Part shown: positions 29,283-37,149 of the stretch, in pieces
How the letters are laid out: each line of letters begins with the position of its first letter
Numbering within the stretch: the first letter of the stretch is position 1
DNA from: Planctomycetota bacterium
GTDB taxonomy: Bacteria > Planctomycetota > Planctomycetia > Pirellulales > PALSA-1355
Assembly: GCA_003389325.1 (NCBI GenBank)
Contig: QQVE01000047.1
Location: 62,001 to 126,000 of the forward strand
Direction: 5' to 3'
Length of the DNA stretch: 64,000 nt
Translations under genes and position numbers: made by a program
The notes under the pieces: model-generated
What the model was told of the DNA's origin: nothing
Database searches by the model: none
Seen by the model: only the letters and a program-made list of their open reading frames with translations

Positions 29283-29503
29283 TGATCGCAATCACGATGG
29301 GCCGTGGCCAGCACGTCTGCCAGGATGCGCATCCGCTCGAGGGTCGTTTTCAGTTCCGGCTCGATCTCGTTGAGATAGCGCCGCTCGAAGTCCTGGGCCA
29401 CGGTGTCGCGCCATTCGAGCTTCGTCTGCTCCCAGTGCGCGCGCAGCTTCTGCCAGGACTTGTGCAATCGGGCGGCGCCGACGGTCAATTCGCCGGTTCT
29501 CAT
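29279..29503 (-). CDS. small WXG100-like helical protein (WRD motif)
   Basis: This 74-residue protein is two predicted amphipathic helices joined by a turn at W31-R32-D33 (LEWRDTVAQDFERRYL). WXG100 proteins are about 100-residue helical hairpins with Trp-x-Gly at the turn, and W-R-D is a recognised kind of degeneracy. The first helix is short. Its start overlaps the stop of the 221-residue gene and its stop overlaps the FtsK-like start, both as ATGA, so it is translated with the ATPase. It is probably a structural partner or secreted substrate of that ATPase. Family membership rests on size, helix pattern and operon, not on strong identity. Confidence 0.65.
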   Translation of the reverse strand: MRTGELTVGAARLHKSWQKLRAHWEQTKLEWRDTVAQDFERRYLNEIEPELKTTLERMRILADVLATAHRDCDQ

Positions 29504-30165
29504 GGGCGCGGCTCCTGGGATGGTGCGTCCGACGGTTGGTTCTCGTCGGTCGATGGTTCTTGATCGTTCATGTCACGGTTGGCTGCGTCGGAGGCGGACT
29601 GCTCGTCGCGAGGGCGCGAGACCGAACCCCACTTGCTGTCTGGCGATGATGCTTTGGACGCGTCCGATCGATTCCAAGTCTGGCCGGCCACGACGTACGA
29701 CTCGAGCGCCGTCAGCGAGGCGTCGAGCGCGGCAATGGCTTCGGCGAAATGGCCGTCGAACGCGCTTTCCAATTGGCTGGCCCGGCCGGCGTATTCGCGG
29801 TGCTCGCGCTCGGCCTCGATCGACCACTTGCGCGTGAGCCGCTGTTTTTCCTCGACGTAGTCGCGGCGGCGGCGGGCTCGATCCAGATTCTTGCGCTCTT
29901 CGAGGCACGACCTCGGTTCGCCGCCGGGCAGTTTCGAGTGCCGGCAGCGCTCCAGCTCGATGCGGGCTTCGGTCAGCGCGTCTTCGGCGCGGCGGGCCTG
30001 CTCGTGCCAGTAGCGCGGTGCGCCGTCGGAAAGCCATTCGAGCACGCGACGCGACTCCAGCTCGAACGTGAGCACGGCCTCGCGCGCATCGTGGACGAAG
30101 GTCGCCAGGGCGGCGCGGAAGTCGCGTACCGCATCGATTGAGCCGACATTTGCCCCCTGATTCAT
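29500..30165 (-). CDS. charged helical protein of the WXG100-FtsK operon
   Basis: This 221-residue protein is predicted mostly helical up to about residue 165, with a long coiled-coil segment (about 58-120) very rich in Arg and Glu. The C-terminal 50 residues are a low-complexity, hydrophilic tail (S, D, Q, P, E) that is likely disordered. There is no signal peptide or membrane segment. The N-terminus (SIDAVRDFRAALATFVHDA) has the heptad look of long-helix WXG or LXG-type proteins. The family was not recognised. It lies 61 bases after the WXG100-like gene and overlaps the 74-residue gene by ATGA. A role as substrate, chaperone or scaffold is inferred. Confidence 0.65.
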   Translation of the reverse strand: MNQGANVGSIDAVRDFRAALATFVHDAREAVLTFELESRRVLEWLSDGAPRYWHEQARRAEDALTEARIELERCRHSKLPGGEPRSCLEERKNLDRARRRRDYVEEKQRLTRKWSIEAEREHREYAGRASQLESAFDGHFAEAIAALDASLTALESYVVAGQTWNRSDASKASSPDSKWGSVSRPRDEQSASDAANRDMNDQEPSTDENQPSDAPSQEPRP

Positions 30166-30226
30166 CGCTGCTCCCGCGCCGAAAGGCCCTCCGCCCGTCG
30201 AAACGGCGGTCCATTCACCTCGGCGA

Positions 30227-30499
30227 TTAACGTTGTCTTAGGTAGTCCTCCGCGCGTTCGGCTTTGCGCAGCAAGAAAGGAATGTGTTCTCGCGTCGACT
30301 CCACGAAACGGTTCGTCGCAATCAGCGTTTGCTCAAAATCCTGCAGGAATTTCTCGTGCTCCTGGTCGCGCCAGCTTTGACCAAGACTGGTCATCTGACC
30401 GCGCAGCACGAGCATTTGGTTCTGCAACTCGTTGCTGAATCGCTCGAGTTGACGCGCGAAGCGGCGCAATTCTTCGGGATCGACGATCGCCTGAGACAT
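30227..30499 (-). CDS. WXG100 family protein
   Basis: This 90-residue protein has the WXG100 plan: helix about 8-37, turn with W43-R44-D45 (LGQSWRDQEHEKF), helix about 48-88. The Trp sits mid-sequence as in ESAT-6-like proteins, and a Phe-rich face (FLQDFEQTL) follows. The C-terminal secretion signal YxxxD/E is not obvious; the end is AEDYLRQR. Such proteins form dimers and are exported by EssC/EccC-type ATPases, and one is encoded in this operon. The ATG at 30499 has a weak ribosome binding site, but a strong promoter lies about 70 bases upstream. It is the first gene of the operon. Confidence 0.8.
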   Translation of the reverse strand: MSQAIVDPEELRRFARQLERFSNELQNQMLVLRGQMTSLGQSWRDQEHEKFLQDFEQTLIATNRFVESTREHIPFLLRKAERAEDYLRQR

Positions 30500-30570
30500 G
30501 CGATGCCTGTGCTTTGTTGGAGAGGTGTTCTGTTCCGGCGCAGCAGGTCGCCCGAGGGGCCCGCGTCTCC

Positions 30571-30599
30571 ATTATAAAGAGAGCCGCGCGGAATGTCTC
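30571..30599 (-). promoter_or_regulatory. promoter of the WXG100-FtsK operon
   Basis: On the minus strand GAGACA (30599-30594), 17 bases, and a perfect TATAAT (30576-30571). The predicted transcript starts near 30563, giving a leader of about 64 nt. It lies in the divergent gap with the sialidase gene. Confidence 0.65.
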
Positions 30600-30757
30600 G
30601 CCGCTGCGGCGCGGGATGCCCTCGAAATACCGGCGCGACCGGCACATTCGGCGCCGCAAACGCTGTGCGTGCGGGGGTGGGGCCGGGCGCAGCCGTGAGT
30701 TACGATAGCGGGCACAACCTTCCAAAAGGTCATCAGCTCCCCGGGAGAACCATCGCC

Positions 30758-31999
30758 ATGACCAGCCGAACGAAGTGGATGCTGCTTGCCCCGCTCGCCC
30801 TAACGCTCGCCTCAGCGGGTGCTGTCGCGGCTGAGCCGCGGCTCGAGAAGACCGAGTTGTATACCGCCGGCGAAGAAGGCTACGCGAGCTATCGCATCCC
30901 AGCGCTGGCGGTCACCGCCAAGGGCACGCTTTTGGCGCTCTGCGAGGCCCGCAAGAGCGGCCGCGGCGACTGGGGGCCGATCGACATCATGCTACGCCGC
31001 AGCACCGACGGCGGCCGCACCTGGTCGTCGCGGCAGAAGGTGGCCGAAGTCGACACCGAGCATCGTAAGAATCCCGTGGCGCTCAAGCAGAACCTCACCG
31101 ATCCCTCGGCCGTGACGCAGAACAATCCGCTGATCATTCCCGATCGCGACGGCAGCGCGCACCTGCTATTCTGCCACGAATACATGCGCTGCTTCTATCG
31201 TCGTAGCGACGACGACGGACAGACGTTCAGCGAGCCGGTCGAAATCACCGACGCGTTCGAGCCGTTTCGCGAGCACTACGACTGGAAGGTGTTGGCCACC
31301 GGACCGGGACACGGCGTGCAACTGCGTAGCGGGCGGCTTGTGGTGCCGGTGTGGCTCTCGAGGGGCACCGGTGGGCACGCTCATCGCCCCAGCGCGATCA
31401 GCACGATCTACAGCGACGATCACGGCGAGACCTGGAAGTGCGGCGACATCATCGCCGGCGAGAACGATCCGCTGGTCAATCCCAGCGAGTCGGTCGCGGT
31501 CGAACTGGCCGACGGCAGCGTGATGCTGAACATCCGCAGCGAGTCGAGCCCCAACCTGCGTGCCGTGGCGATCAGCCCCGATGGCGCCACGAACTGGACG
31601 CGTCCGCGGTTCGACCAGGAGCTGCCCGAGCCGGTGTGCATGGCCAGCATGTGCCGCTTCTCGCTGGCCGACGAGGAGGGTGGAAAGAACCGTCTGCTGT
31701 TTTCCAACCCCCATAACCTCAAACGGGCCGACGGCAAGGAGGAGCCCGGCAAGAATCGCGACCGGCGGAACCTGACGGTCAAGCTGAGCTACGACGAAGG
31801 GGAGACCTGGCCGGTGGCAAAGGCACTCGAGCCGGGACGCAGTGCGTACAGCGATCTGGCTGTGGGGCCGGATGGGACGATCTATTGCGTCTACGAGCGG
31901 TCGAGGAAAGTGGGCGGGCGGCACGTGTCGTGCCTCGCGGTGGCGCGGTTTAACCTCGCGTGGTTGACCGATGGGGAGGACTCGCTGGGGGAGGAGTAG
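30758..31999 (+). CDS. exo-alpha-sialidase (BNR/Asp-box)
   Basis: This 413-residue secreted six-bladed propeller has a signal peptide (about 1-25, MLLAPLALTLASAGAVAAE). The sialidase hallmark YRIPAL follows at about residue 47 and supplies the first catalytic arginine. Four Asp boxes are visible: STDGGRTW, SDDDGQTF, SDDHGETW and SYDEGETW. An aspartate of the RIP loop and later arginines complete the site. Related proteins cleave terminal sialic acids, but many planctomycete members act on other sugars. The start at 30758 gives the proper signal peptide; the upstream open frame has no support. It is divergent from the WXG100 operon. Confidence 0.9.
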   Translation: MTSRTKWMLLAPLALTLASAGAVAAEPRLEKTELYTAGEEGYASYRIPALAVTAKGTLLALCEARKSGRGDWGPIDIMLRRSTDGGRTWSSRQKVAEVDTEHRKNPVALKQNLTDPSAVTQNNPLIIPDRDGSAHLLFCHEYMRCFYRRSDDDGQTFSEPVEITDAFEPFREHYDWKVLATGPGHGVQLRSGRLVVPVWLSRGTGGHAHRPSAISTIYSDDHGETWKCGDIIAGENDPLVNPSESVAVELADGSVMLNIRSESSPNLRAVAISPDGATNWTRPRFDQELPEPVCMASMCRFSLADEEGGKNRLLFSNPHNLKRADGKEEPGKNRDRRNLTVKLSYDEGETWPVAKALEPGRSAYSDLAVGPDGTIYCVYERSRKVGGRHVSCLAVARFNLAWLTDGEDSLGEE

Positions 32000-32080
32000 T
32001 TGAGACGGAAGACGCGCCGTCGCCGATGGCTCCCGGCTAAACGGCCAGGCAGCGGGCGCGGGAAACGGCGGGGCGGACGG

Positions 32081-32086
32081 TAGAAT
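32081..32086 (+). promoter_or_regulatory. TAGAAT motif six bases before the TPR gene
   Basis: GTAGAATGG ends six bases before the ATG of the TPR-glycosyltransferase gene, and no ribosome binding site is visible. If it is a -10 element the transcript would be leaderless. Confidence 0.3.
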
Positions 32087-32092
32087 GGCGGA

Positions 32093-33859
32093 ATGGCTTC
32101 GATCGGGGATGTCTACCAGGCGGCCGTGCAAGCGCACCAGGCCGGGCGGCTGGCCGATGCGGAACGGCTCTACCGGCAGGTGCTGGCCGCCGAGCCGCAG
32201 CACGCCTACGCGCTCGATATGCTGGGCCTGTTGGCACTTCAGGCAGGGCACGCGGATGTGGCACGCGAGCTGATCGGTCGGGCCATCGCCCTGGCGGGCA
32301 ACGTGCCGTTGTTTCACGTTCATTTCGGCAGCGCGCTGCATGTCGTAGGCCGCCGCGGCGAGGCGCGAACGAGCTTCGAACGGGCCCTGGCCCTCGACGC
32401 CAACACGGTCGAAGCCCTGCTCGCGCTGGCACACCTCGAACGGCAGGAAGGCCACACTGATCGCGCTCGAGCATGTTTGCAGCAAGCGACTGCCGTGCAA
32501 CCCGCCGCCGCCGGCGGACACTATCAACTGGGCAATCTCGAAGCCGCGGCGGGCAACTGGAGCCTGGCCGAGCAATGTTTTCGGGCGGCGCTGGCGATCG
32601 ACTCGCGCTCGGCCCCCGCCGAGGCCCGCCTGGGCGTGACGCTGCAAGCGCAGCAGAAACTCGATGAGGCTGTCGAACACTACCGCAAGGCCCTCGCGCT
32701 CGATCCGAACTCCGCCGAAGCCCACTACAACCTCGGCACCGCGCTCGCGGAGATGGGCCAAGCGCAAGAAGCCGTCACCCACTACGAGGCGGCCATTCGC
32801 ATCCAGCCGAATCATGCCAGCGCTCATACCAATCTGGGCGCGTTCTATCAGGAAGCCCTCGACTACGAGCGGGCGCTGGCACACTACGAGGCCGTGCTGC
32901 GCGTCGAGCCGCATGCGGCCGAGGCCCACTACAATCGGGCGCTCATGCTACTGACGCGGGGCGAACTGGCCGCCGGCTGGCAGGAATACGAATGGCGTTT
33001 GCGGCTACCCGGCTTTCCGATCCACGTGATGCGCGAGCCGCTGTGGGACGGCTCGCCACTGATCGACAAAACGCTGCTGGTGCATGCCGAACAAGGCTTG
33101 GGCGACACGCTCCACTTCATCCGCTACATCCCACTGGTGAAGAAGCTCTGTCCGCGGTTGCTCGTGCAAGTGCCTCCGGCGCTTGTGCCGCTACTCACGC
33201 ACTCGGGCTTTGGCGACCTCCTCGTCACCGACGATGCGCTGCCGGCATTTGACGTGCAGGTGCCGATGCTCAGCCTCCCGTGGTTGCTGGGAACGACGCC
33301 TGAGAATATTCCAGCGCCGATTCCCTACCTCGGCGTGCCGGACGACATGGTCACGAACTGGCGGCGGCGGCTCAGCGACGTAGAGGGCTTTCGCGTGGGC
33401 ATCGCCTGGCAAGGCAGCCCCGCGAACAAGGGCGACTGGCGTCGCTCGATGCCGCTTTCGGAGTTCGCGCCGCTGGCTTCCGTACGGGGAGTGACGCTCG
33501 TGAGCCTGCAAAAGCGCGACGGCGAGCGGCAATTGCGCGACGCCGGCTTTCCCCTGTACGAGCTGCAAGGCGTGTGGGACGAGATGGCCGGGCCTTTTGT
33601 CGACACTGCCGCGGTGATCCAGAACCTCGACCTGGTCATCACGGCCGACACGGCCACCGCGCACCTAGCCGGAGCGCTGGGCGCGCGAGTTTGGGTGCCG
33701 CTGGGCACCAAGGCCGACTGGCGTTGGTTCTTGGATCGCAGCGACACGCCCTGGTATCCCACCATGCGATTCTATCGTCAAACGCAGATCGGCGAGTGGG
33801 GCGACGTGTTCGCCCGCATGGCCGACGATCTGGCGGCGTGCGCCGAGAAGAGTGCGTAG
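32093..33859 (+). CDS. TPR-repeat glycosyltransferase-like protein
   Basis: This 588-residue protein has about nine tetratricopeptide repeats in residues 5-300. Examples are AEAHYNLGTALAEMGQAQEA and AHYEAVLRVEPHAAEAHYNR. A bridge, GWQEYEWRLRLPGFP, then leads to a GT-B-like domain. This carries GLGDTLHFIRYIPLVKKLCP, a nucleotide-sugar type loop in VVITADTATAHLAGALG (given here as key residues), and a C-terminal RWFLDRSDTPWYP. The pattern matches TPR plus GT9/GT41-like proteins common in planctomycetes, which glycosylate proteins or surface glycans. There is no signal peptide, so it is cytoplasmic. Donor and acceptor are unknown. The gene lies between the sialidase and a convergent DUF1080 gene. 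Confidence 0.88.
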   Translation: MASIGDVYQAAVQAHQAGRLADAERLYRQVLAAEPQHAYALDMLGLLALQAGHADVARELIGRAIALAGNVPLFHVHFGSALHVVGRRGEARTSFERALALDANTVEALLALAHLERQEGHTDRARACLQQATAVQPAAAGGHYQLGNLEAAAGNWSLAEQCFRAALAIDSRSAPAEARLGVTLQAQQKLDEAVEHYRKALALDPNSAEAHYNLGTALAEMGQAQEAVTHYEAAIRIQPNHASAHTNLGAFYQEALDYERALAHYEAVLRVEPHAAEAHYNRALMLLTRGELAAGWQEYEWRLRLPGFPIHVMREPLWDGSPLIDKTLLVHAEQGLGDTLHFIRYIPLVKKLCPRLLVQVPPALVPLLTHSGFGDLLVTDDALPAFDVQVPMLSLPWLLGTTPENIPAPIPYLGVPDDMVTNWRRRLSDVEGFRVGIAWQGSPANKGDWRRSMPLSEFAPLASVRGVTLVSLQKRDGERQLRDAGFPLYELQGVWDEMAGPFVDTAAVIQNLDLVITADTATAHLAGALGARVWVPLGTKADWRWFLDRSDTPWYPTMRFYRQTQIGEWGDVFARMADDLAACAEKSA

Positions 33860-33883
33860 CCCAACTCGGGCAGCTGCCGCCGC

Positions 33884-34522
33884 CTAAAGCTCGCGAATCT
33901 TCACGTTGCGGAAGTCGAGCCGGGTGCCATGGTTCTGCAGGCCGACGTAGCCCCTGTCGCGCTTGAGGCCGGGGTGCGTGGGCTCTTTGTCGGGGTGGGC
34001 GTCGAGTTGGGCGTCGATGATCGGCGTGCCGTTGAGCGTCACCTGCACCGTGTCGCCGACGCACTTAATGTGCATCTTCTGCCACTCGCCGGCCGGCTTG
34101 CTGGCCCGGGTCTTGGGAGCGGCGATATCGTACAGGCTGCCGCAATACTGGTAGTCGTTCAGCTTGGCGTATTGCGGGGCCTCGTCGTCGAGAATCTGAA
34201 TCTCCATGCCGGCAAACGCCGGATTACCCTGATGCGGTGCGCGCAGAAAAACGCCACTGTTGCCGCCCTCGGGCACTCGGAACTCGAGCTCGACTTCGAA
34301 GTCGCCGTACTCGTCGACGGTCGAGAGCCAACCGCCTCCGCCACCCTTGCAATACAACACGCCGTCTTCCACGTGCCAGCTCGCCATCGGTCCGCCTACG
34401 GCCTGCCAGCCGTCGAGGTTCTTGCCGTTGAACAGCGGCTTCCAATCGTCGGCGCCAGCCGTGGAAGCAAGCGTGGCCAGGACCGCAACAATGAGGGCGA
34501 GCGAGCGGGCAGGACTATGCAT
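33884..34522 (-). CDS. DUF1080/3-keto-disaccharide hydrolase domain protein
   Basis: This 212-residue secreted protein has a signal peptide (about 1-24) and then one DUF1080 domain: WKPLFNGKNLDGWQAVGG, VEDGVLYCKGGGG, FRVPEGGNSGVFLRAP and GLQNHGTRLDFRNVKIREL. Members form a concanavalin-type jelly roll and hydrolyse or bind 3-keto sugars and related disaccharides; planctomycetes carry many copies. The ATG at 34522 has GGAGTCGACCCCC upstream and gives a normal signal peptide. It is the last gene of a minus-strand run, 50 bases after the PTPS gene, and may be read through from it. Confidence 0.92.
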   Translation of the reverse strand: MHSPARSLALIVAVLATLASTAGADDWKPLFNGKNLDGWQAVGGPMASWHVEDGVLYCKGGGGGWLSTVDEYGDFEVELEFRVPEGGNSGVFLRAPHQGNPAFAGMEIQILDDEAPQYAKLNDYQYCGSLYDIAAPKTRASKPAGEWQKMHIKCVGDTVQVTLNGTPIIDAQLDAHPDKEPTHPGLKRDRGYVGLQNHGTRLDFRNVKIREL

Positions 34523-34572
34523 GGGGGTCGACTCCGAGGAGGATAGATGGTTTATCGTGTTCGTTTGGGTTC

Positions 34573-35067
34573 TTACTGCTTCGAAAGGTCCAACTCGCAG
34601 GCCGCGACGTTGCCGAAGCACTCATCGACTTCGACGCGCAACCTTTCCGGCTTGGTGCTGGTGCGCGCTTGAAGCGACTCGGCCAGCCGCAACCCGATGT
34701 GCCGGGCCAGCATCTCCGAAGTGGTGTTGGCCACGTCCAGCAGGACGCAATCGCAGCGGGGGAAGATCCAGCGGCGATCCCCGTACGTGGCCTGCACCTC
34801 GCGCTCATCGGCCGTCACGCGGATCTGCGGGTGCCGCGTGGGCAACAGCATGTGGTGGTCGAGTTCGTCGACGATCTCCTTGAGCGCGTCGCGAAAGGCG
34901 ATAAAGTCGACGACGTACTGGTCGTCGTTCAGCGGTCCGTGAGCCTCGGCCGTCACACGGTAGTTGTGGCCGTGCAGCCGCTCGCACTGGTCACCATAGG
35001 TGATGAAGTGCCCGGCGCTGAACACCAGGTAGTCTTTCGACATGCGAACGTGATACTGGTCGGCCAC
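34573..35067 (-). CDS. 6-pyruvoyl-tetrahydropterin synthase family protein
   Basis: This 164-residue protein is of the PTPS/QueD fold, which acts on dihydroneopterin triphosphate. The zinc ligands are visible: H in FSAGHF and both histidines in LHGHNY. The catalytic His region LDHHMLLP and the C-terminal VEVDECFGN are also present. It is longer than QueD (about 120 residues), with an insertion around VTADEREVQATYG. No other queuosine gene is nearby. It sits 25 bases after the CitG-like gene, which points to a pterin cofactor such as tetrahydromethanopterin, made by planctomycetes. That link is inference. Confidence 0.9.
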   Translation of the reverse strand: MADQYHVRMSKDYLVFSAGHFITYGDQCERLHGHNYRVTAEAHGPLNDDQYVVDFIAFRDALKEIVDELDHHMLLPTRHPQIRVTADEREVQATYGDRRWIFPRCDCVLLDVANTTSEMLARHIGLRLAESLQARTSTKPERLRVEVDECFGNVAACELDLSKQ

Positions 35068-35092
35068 CGAATGCCCTTGCTGCCTAGGTCCC

Positions 35093-35983
35093 TCAGGAAG
35101 GATGTACCAGCCGAAACGGTGGTTTGATTATCTCATCGCGCAAGGCGACGAACAAACCGGCGGCCACGAGATCGGCCGTGGTGCCCGGATTTCGCATGTG
35201 TCCGTCGGCGCGGAGCCAGAAATCGAGATCCGATAGCGCCCCCAGATAGTCTTCGTCGCCGGGCCGGCCCGAGGCCAGCACGTGGGCGGCCATGTCCGAG
35301 GCCTGCTGGGCTACCTTCGCTCCGCGGCGGCGGGCAATCAGGCTGTCGGGAAACTCGCTCATCAGTTCCAGGTAGACGTGCACGATCGCGTCGGCCAGCA
35401 GCATACCGGCATCGAGCGCCCGCACCAACCAGGGAACGACCGTGGTGAACACGTCTTCAAACTTGCAAGCGTATTGCCGCGCGACCATGTCGTGGTCAGC
35501 GGCCATCTGCATGGCCCCGATCAAGTCCTCCGGAGGCTCGCCCGCCACGTCGGCGCTTTCGACCTTGCCCAGCCCACCGGGACGCGCCAGGCGAATGGCT
35601 TGATAGACGTCGCGAGCGTCCTGGGGCGTGAGCTTTTCAAGCACGTCGCCGATGCCGCGCTCCAGCGCCTTGGTGCGCGGCACTTTAGCCATCGGAGCCA
35701 CAAGCAGCACGGTGCCCAGGTTCGTATTCGTGGCCACGGCGGCTCGCGTGGCCTTTACCGCCGAGAGCACGGTGTGCCCCAAAGGCAGTTCGACGGCGAG
35801 CTCCATGATCGGCCCCACCACCGTGGCCGCGACCAGGAAATCGGGATAGCTCGTATCCTCGAAATCGGCGCCGCGGTGAATATTGCCCGGCTTGGGAGCC
35901 GTGGCCTCCATGATCGTGGCCAGCGTGAAGCACTGGCCTACCGGCAGCGGGCTCAACAGCGCGTCGGACGGGGAAGGGTTCAT
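35093..35983 (-). CDS. CitG/MdcB-like triphosphoribosyl-dephospho-CoA synthase family protein
   Basis: This 296-residue cytoplasmic protein is of the CitG/MdcB family, which joins dephospho-CoA to ATP-derived triphosphoribose. Family landmarks include ATAPKPGNIHRGADF near residue 28, NTNLGTVLLVAP near 90 and GGLGKVESADVAGEP near 150. No citrate lyase or malonate decarboxylase genes are present, so the classic role is unlikely. Homologues of this family also occur in archaeal-type C1 (tetrahydromethanopterin) gene sets, and the adjacent PTPS gene fits that. The ATG at 35983 overlaps the upstream hydrolase stop as ATGA. Confidence 0.88.
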   Translation of the reverse strand: MNPSPSDALLSPLPVGQCFTLATIMEATAPKPGNIHRGADFEDTSYPDFLVAATVVGPIMELAVELPLGHTVLSAVKATRAAVATNTNLGTVLLVAPMAKVPRTKALERGIGDVLEKLTPQDARDVYQAIRLARPGGLGKVESADVAGEPPEDLIGAMQMAADHDMVARQYACKFEDVFTTVVPWLVRALDAGMLLADAIVHVYLELMSEFPDSLIARRRGAKVAQQASDMAAHVLASGRPGDEDYLGALSDLDFWLRADGHMRNPGTTADLVAAGLFVALRDEIIKPPFRLVHPS

Positions 35984-36900
35984 GCGCGGGGCGTCTCGCT
36001 TTGAACAGAACGATTGGGGATTGCGAGCGGCTGGCTCGACAAAAAGCGATCGACGAGCGGCACAATCTGCTCATGGGCGTCCTCGACCACGTAGTGGCCC
36101 GCCTCGGCCAGCCGATGAACTTCCGCCTGGGGAAAGAACTGCAGGAATCGATCCAGGAAGGCCGGTGTGAAGCACCAATCGCGCATGCCCCAAATGAACA
36201 TCCACGGGCACGCGGCCAGGTTCGGCAAGCCGCGCTCGATGGCCGCCAGTGTCGCGTAGCTGGCGTGATCCGGCGACATCGGAATGTCTTCCACAAAGCG
36301 ATAGATCGCCTCGCGGTGCGACCAGCGATCGTAGGGGGCCAGCAATCCGGCCCGCACCTCGGGCGTCATCCGCCGGCGGTCGGCAATGGCCATGGAAAGA
36401 GCGGCGCGGGCGAACCCGTTAAGCCCTTGCACGGCCAGCCGCCCCAACAGCGGCGTGCGGCATACGCGAATCCGCCAGGGCATTTCGGTGGAGCGGAACG
36501 CCGCGGTGTTGAACATGACAAACCGGCCAAAACGATCGCGATGGCGCAGTGCGGCCCCCAAGCCGATGGCCCCGCCCCAGTCGTGCCCCACGAGCGTCAC
36601 GTCGTTCAAATCGAGGCGATCCACGAATCGGGCCAGGTTGTCGACGTGCCGCTCGAGCCGGTATGGATAGCCGCGCGGCTTGTCGCTCAGCCCGCAGCCG
36701 ATGTGATCGACGGCAATCAGCCGGTAATTTGGAGACAAGGCCCGCACCAGCTCGCGCCAGTAGAACGACCAGGTGGGGTTGCCGTGCACCAGCAGCAAGG
36801 TCTCGCCGCGACCTTCGTCGATGTAGTGATAGCGGTGCCCGTCGAGATCGATCTCGCGGGAAGCAAACGGGTACAGCGATCGCCACATCAGGGTTGGCAT
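35980..36900 (-). CDS. alpha/beta hydrolase, haloalkane dehalogenase-like
   Basis: This 306-residue alpha/beta-fold hydrolase has an oxyanion HGNPTWSFYWR, the nucleophile elbow GHDWGG (aspartate as in haloalkane dehalogenases and epoxide hydrolases) and a C-terminal histidine in EAGHYVVED. The halide-binding tryptophan after the nucleophile aspartate (DWGG) is present. A cap domain lies between about 140 and 210. OleB-type beta-lactone decarboxylases share this look, so the substrate remains open. It is first in a coupled run with the CitG-like and PTPS genes. A -10-like TATATT (36955-36950, minus) lies upstream. Confidence 0.88.
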   Translation of the reverse strand: MPTLMWRSLYPFASREIDLDGHRYHYIDEGRGETLLLVHGNPTWSFYWRELVRALSPNYRLIAVDHIGCGLSDKPRGYPYRLERHVDNLARFVDRLDLNDVTLVGHDWGGAIGLGAALRHRDRFGRFVMFNTAAFRSTEMPWRIRVCRTPLLGRLAVQGLNGFARAALSMAIADRRRMTPEVRAGLLAPYDRWSHREAIYRFVEDIPMSPDHASYATLAAIERGLPNLAACPWMFIWGMRDWCFTPAFLDRFLQFFPQAEVHRLAEAGHYVVEDAHEQIVPLVDRFLSSQPLAIPNRSVQSETPRA

Positions 36901-37103
36901 AGGATACGGATCGTCGGGCAGGTCCGGGTGCGAGTCTGCAATATAGTCGTCGACTGCGGCGTCCGACTACCCGGGGAGCGCTGGCGCGCCGGCGCCGTGC
37001 GATGGTGCGCTCTGTGCCCGTTTTTCGGGCTCGCAAGTGCTTGGCGGCTCCCCGCCTGGCTCCTACCATGAAGGGAGTGCCCGCGGACGGAGGTGGCCGG
37101 GGG

Positions 37104-37109
37104 TAGAAT
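37104..37109 (+). promoter_or_regulatory. TAGAAT -10-like motif upstream of ppk1
   Basis: GGTAGAATTG lies 40 bases before the preferred ppk1 start at 37150. If functional it excludes the earlier GTG at 37093 as the start. Confidence 0.3.
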
Positions 37110-37149
37110 TGAGCGTCGTTTCCTTGAGGGCAGTAACCGTGAGGTAATC

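Noticed and set aside
31166-32929. A 587-codon open frame on the minus strand across the sialidase and TPR genes.
   Set aside because: It is antisense to two clearly real genes, its product is rich in Arg, Gly and His with no domain, and no ribosome binding site precedes it. Long antisense frames are common in GC-rich DNA.
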